DNA from: Cycloclasticus sp.
GTDB lineage: Bacteria > Pseudomonadota > Gammaproteobacteria > Methylococcales > Cycloclasticaceae
Reading direction: 5' to 3'
Length of the DNA stretch: 8,087 nt
Assembly: GCA_019090295.1 (NCBI GenBank)
Contig: JAHRWG010000011.1
Coordinates: forward strand, 1 to 8,087
In this document: piece by piece, positions 5,893-8,087 of the stretch
Numbering within the stretch: the stretch's first letter is position 1
Layout of the letters: each line of letters begins with the position of its first letter
Position numbers and translations under genes: made by a program
Notes under the pieces: generated by a model
What the model was told of the DNA's origin: nothing
The model's input: only the letters and a program-made list of their open reading frames with translations
Databases searched by the model: none

Positions 5893-7347
5893 ATGATGAA
5901 TATTAGTAACCAGAGCCTTTTCAGACAGCAAGCCTTTATAAACGGGCAATGGGTTGATGCAAGTGACCAGCAAACGATGCCTATTTACAACCCGTCTACT
6001 CAACAATTAATTGGGCGCGTCCCAGTTATAACCGCTCAGCAGACCCAAGAAGCGATTAGTTGCGCTCAAGCCGCATGGGCAAACTGGCGAGACAAACCAG
6101 CAAAAGAACGCTCAAGCATCTTACGGCGCTGGTTTGACCTGATTCTTGAAAATAAAGATGACCTTGCGACTATCATTACCCTTGAACAAGGAAAGCCGCT
6201 GAATGAAGCCCAGGGTGAAATTATTTATGGCTCTACCTTTGTTGAATGGTTTGCCGAAGAAGCAAAACGTGTTTATGGCGACACCATCCCTGCACCCAGT
6301 TCAGATAAAAAAATAATTGTTATTAAGCAGGCTATCGGTGTTGTTGCAGCCATTACCCCTTGGAATTTCCCCAATGCAATGATTACCCGAAAGTGCGCAC
6401 CTGCCTTAGCCGCAGGTTGCCCCGTTATTGTTAAGCCTGCCCCAGAAACACCCTTTTCGGCCTTAGCTCTCGCGGAACTGGGTCAGCAAGCAGGTCTACC
6501 AGATGGTATTTTAAATGTCATCACGGGAGATGCACAGGTTATTGGTGCCGAGCTAACTGCCAGCCCTATTGTACGAAAACTGTCCTTTACCGGTTCGACC
6601 AAGGTAGGAAAAATACTGATGCGCCAATGTGCGGATACGGTTAAAAAATTAAGTTTAGAATTAGGCGGCAATGCACCGTTCATTGTTTTTGATGATGCCG
6701 ACTTAGATGCCGCTGTTGAAGGTGCAATGGCCAGTAAATTTAGAAATACCGGACAAACCTGTGTATGCGCTAACCGTATTTTAGTTCAAGACGGTGTGTA
6801 CGATGCCTTTGCAGAAAAGCTGAGCCGTCGCGTGGCTAAAATGGTGGTGGCTGACGGTCTATCTGAACATGCCGAACAAGGGCCACTCATTAATTCAGCG
6901 GCCTTGGCTAAGGTGCAAGCTCACCTTGATAATGCCACTGAGCTTGGCGCTACCATCTTAACGGGTGGGCAGCCTCATACTTTAGGCGGGCTATTCTTCC
7001 AACCGACTGTGCTTAGCCATGTTAATGAAACCATGCAAATAAGCCATGAAGAAACGTTTGGCCCTATTGCCCCCTTATATCGTTTCAATACCGATCAGGA
7101 CGCTATTGATATGGCTAATAACACGCCTTTTGGTTTAGCCGCTTATTTTTATTCGCAAAACATTAAACGTGTCTGGCATATCGCAGAAGCACTTGAGGCG
7201 GGTATTGTTGGTATTAATGCGGGCATTGTCTCTTCTGAGGTTGCGCCATTTGGCGGCATCAAAGAATCGGGTATTGGTCGAGAGGGCTCCAAATACGGCA
7301 TTGATGAATTTGTAGAAATGAAATACCTTTGCTTAGGTGAAATGTAG
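5893..7347 (+). CDS. NAD(P)-dependent aldehyde dehydrogenase, GabD (succinate-semialdehyde dehydrogenase) type
   Basis: A 484-residue cytoplasmic aldehyde dehydrogenase, almost the length of E. coli GabD (482). Key residues are all present: the oxyanion Asn158 (TPWNFP), the cofactor Lys181 (VKPAPETP), the general base Glu256 (LELGGN) and the catalytic Cys290 in FRNTGQTCVCANR. Cys292 lies two residues on; in human succinate-semialdehyde dehydrogenase the corresponding pair forms a regulatory disulfide. The FRNTGQTCVCANR block and ending FGGIKESGIGREGSKYGIDEFVEMKY are typical of the GabD group, but related semialdehydes such as glutarate or oxoglutarate semialdehyde cannot be excluded. It is divergent from the four-gene operon, and neither GabT nor GabP is nearby, which argues against a dedicated GABA pathway. 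No ribosome site is evident before the tandem ATG codons at 5893 and 5896; the leader is A-rich. Confidence 0.92.
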   Translation: MMNISNQSLFRQQAFINGQWVDASDQQTMPIYNPSTQQLIGRVPVITAQQTQEAISCAQAAWANWRDKPAKERSSILRRWFDLILENKDDLATIITLEQGKPLNEAQGEIIYGSTFVEWFAEEAKRVYGDTIPAPSSDKKIIVIKQAIGVVAAITPWNFPNAMITRKCAPALAAGCPVIVKPAPETPFSALALAELGQQAGLPDGILNVITGDAQVIGAELTASPIVRKLSFTGSTKVGKILMRQCADTVKKLSLELGGNAPFIVFDDADLDAAVEGAMASKFRNTGQTCVCANRILVQDGVYDAFAEKLSRRVAKMVVADGLSEHAEQGPLINSAALAKVQAHLDNATELGATILTGGQPHTLGGLFFQPTVLSHVNETMQISHEETFGPIAPLYRFNTDQDAIDMANNTPFGLAAYFYSQNIKRVWHIAEALEAGIVGINAGIVSSEVAPFGGIKESGIGREGSKYGIDEFVEMKYLCLGEM

Positions 7348-7397
7348 CCGGCTGCTTTAATTCATCCATTCAACTAGAGATTAAACTCTACCGCAGG

Positions 7398-7424
7398 TAG
7401 CCGTTAATAAGACGTTAACGGCTA
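7398..7424 (+). terminator. Hairpin after the aldehyde dehydrogenase gene, possible terminator
   Basis: TAGCCGTTAA and TTAACGGCTA form a perfect 10-pair stem around a 7-base loop, about 50 bases after the stop codon; the stem can be extended by five more pairs if a two-base bulge is allowed. No T-run follows on either strand, so it is not a standard intrinsic terminator. It could stabilise the 3' end of the mRNA or be a small palindromic repeat. Confidence 0.4.
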
Positions 7425-7467
7425 TACCTACCTCTATTCATAGATTATTAGCCGAACTCACCCACTT

Positions 7468-7472
7468 GATAC
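7468..7472 (+). repeat. Left target site duplication GATAC
   Basis: GATAC adjoins the left inverted repeat of the 138-base element and is repeated exactly at 7611-7615 adjoining the right one, which marks the insertion boundaries. Confidence 0.75.
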
Positions 7473-7610
7473 GAGGCCTTTGCACGAGAGGCAGTTTTCG
7501 TGAGAGCAAGGCAAAAAGAGGCGAAAAAACGCAGTTTACAAGTGTAAATGAGCATTTTGAGCCTATTTTTAACACTGCTATCGCGGAAAATGGACTCGTG
7601 CAAAGGTCTC
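7473..7610. mobile_element. MITE-like non-coding transposable element, 138 bases
   Basis: The ends are 16-base inverted repeats, GAGGCCTTTGCACGAG on the left (7473-7488) and its near-exact complement on the right (7595-7610), matching at 15 of 16. Both ends are flanked by the same 5 bases, GATAC (7468-7472 and 7611-7615), as expected of a target duplication made by a transposase. The exact centre (between 7541 and 7542) sits in the palindrome TTTACA-AG-TGTAAA, and an inner block pairs at 9 of 10 (AAAAAGAGGC type), so the whole element can fold into one long imperfect hairpin. It encodes no transposase and would have to be moved by one acting elsewhere. The terminal repeat recalls ends of some IS5-like elements, but I cannot assign the family. 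Confidence 0.85.
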
Positions 7611-7615
7611 GATAC
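7611..7615 (+). repeat. Right target site duplication GATAC
   Basis: Second copy of GATAC, immediately after the right inverted repeat of the 138-base element. The intact duplication suggests a fairly recent insertion or little decay. Confidence 0.75.
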
Positions 7616-7662
7616 GTTATGATGAAGCCTTTATTTAAGACGCACAAACATGCCAGTCACCC

Positions 7663-8087
7663 ATGAGCACACTAATTGAGGTCAATCATTTAACACGTCA
7701 ATTTTCAGGGCATTATGCTGTTAATGACGTGAGTTTCTCACTTAACAAGGGTGAGGTACTTGGCTTTCTTGGTCCCAACGGTGCCGGAAAATCCACCACT
7801 ATGAAGATGATTTGTGGCAACTTAACCCCCACAGCAGGTGAAATTAAAATTGGTGGCTATGACATCATCGATCAGCCTAAATTAGCAAAAGCTGAACTGG
7901 GATTTTTACCAGAAATACCCCCTCTTTACCCCGATTTAACTGTTGACGAGTTTTTAACCTATTGCGCCAAATTGCATGGCCTAAGAAAAAATTCAATTAA
8001 GAAGGCACTTGAGTTATCCAAGGAAAAATGTGGCTTAATGGGCATGGGGTTACGGTTAATTAGCCACTTATCCAAGGGGTATCAGCA
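7663..8087 (+). CDS. ABC transporter ATP-binding protein, GldA/ABC-2 type (5' part only)
   Basis: First 141 residues of a cytoplasmic ATPase subunit that would drive an ABC-2 type membrane permease, probably for export. Visible are the N-terminal strand (LIEVNHLTRQFSGHYAVNDVSF), the Walker A motif GPNGAGKST (37-45), the Q-loop region LGFLPEIPPLYPDLTVDEFL (79-98) and the beginning of the signature motif LSKGYQ at the window edge (136-141). The usual Q-loop Gln is Glu84, as I recall for the GldA-like branch, whose motif reads YLPE-x-x-PLY. Walker B and the rest lie outside. The ATG at 7663 is the only one possible, since an in-frame stop lies at 7636; no clear ribosome site precedes it. The MITE ends about 50 bases upstream and may have displaced or supplied regulatory sequence. 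No functional tie to the catabolic genes is evident. Confidence 0.93.
   Translation, partial: MSTLIEVNHLTRQFSGHYAVNDVSFSLNKGEVLGFLGPNGAGKSTTMKMICGNLTPTAGEIKIGGYDIIDQPKLAKAELGFLPEIPPLYPDLTVDEFLTYCAKLHGLRKNSIKKALELSKEKCGLMGMGLRLISHLSKGYQ

Larger units (their letters stand above)
7348..7662. other. Intergenic stretch with a hairpin and a MITE-like element
   Basis: These 315 bases between the aldehyde dehydrogenase and the ABC transporter gene hold a 10-pair hairpin (7398-7424) and a 138-base palindromic repeat with a target duplication (7468-7615). Frames of 66 and 69 residues run through the repeat on both strands, but they look like by-products of the palindrome, not genes. I see no clear promoter for the ABC gene. 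Confidence 0.7.

Noticed and set aside
6483..6683. Minus-strand frame of 66 residues inside the aldehyde dehydrogenase gene
   Set aside because: It is antisense to the most conserved part of that enzyme and has no independent support.
7438..7666. Two small overlapping frames of 69 and 66 residues on opposite strands
   Set aside because: Both run through the palindromic 138-base element, have no ribosome site and no recognisable protein features.
1..8087. CRISPR array, tRNA, rRNA, prophage or defence system
   Set aside because: No regularly spaced repeats, no tRNA-like cloverleaf, and no phage or nuclease-type proteins were found.

Overview
The window looks like chromosomal DNA of a gammaproteobacterium, perhaps marine. 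This is inferred from moderate AT-rich composition, the protein family variants and gene style; no rRNA or other strong taxonomic marker is present and I do not name a genus. There are seven protein-coding genes (two cut by the window edges), one small transposon-like repeat and a few regulatory sites.

Layout. 1-1905 (minus): a methyl-accepting chemotaxis receptor with a periplasmic Cache-type sensor, missing its C-terminus. 1906-2340: a non-coding stretch holding a possible sigma-28 (flagellar) promoter for the receptor and a good intrinsic terminator for the upstream operon. 2341-5820 (minus): a tight four-gene operon transcribed leftward, encoding a tartrate/D-malate dehydrogenase-type enzyme, a DapA-superfamily lyase, a ketopantoate-reductase-fold oxidoreductase and a limonene-epoxide-hydrolase-family protein. 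5821-5892: a 72-base divergent promoter region. 5893-7347 (plus): a GabD-type aldehyde dehydrogenase. 7348-7662: a hairpin and a 138-base MITE-like palindromic element with a 5-base target duplication. 7663-8087 (plus): the start of an ABC transporter ATPase of the GldA/ABC-2 type.

How the genes may work together. The five enzymes look like a small-molecule catabolic set: oxidation or decarboxylation of a hydroxy-acid, a Schiff-base lyase or dehydratase step, an NAD(P)H-linked keto/hydroxy-acid step, a possible epoxide hydrolase or isomerase, and an aldehyde dehydrogenase to feed the product into central metabolism. Three of the enzymes lack or change residues that define the textbook biosynthetic member of their family, so leucine, lysine and pantothenate synthesis are unlikely. 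The actual substrate cannot be read from the sequence. The adjacent chemoreceptor could sense the substrate, but that is inference from position. No transcription regulator or transporter for the pathway lies in the window.
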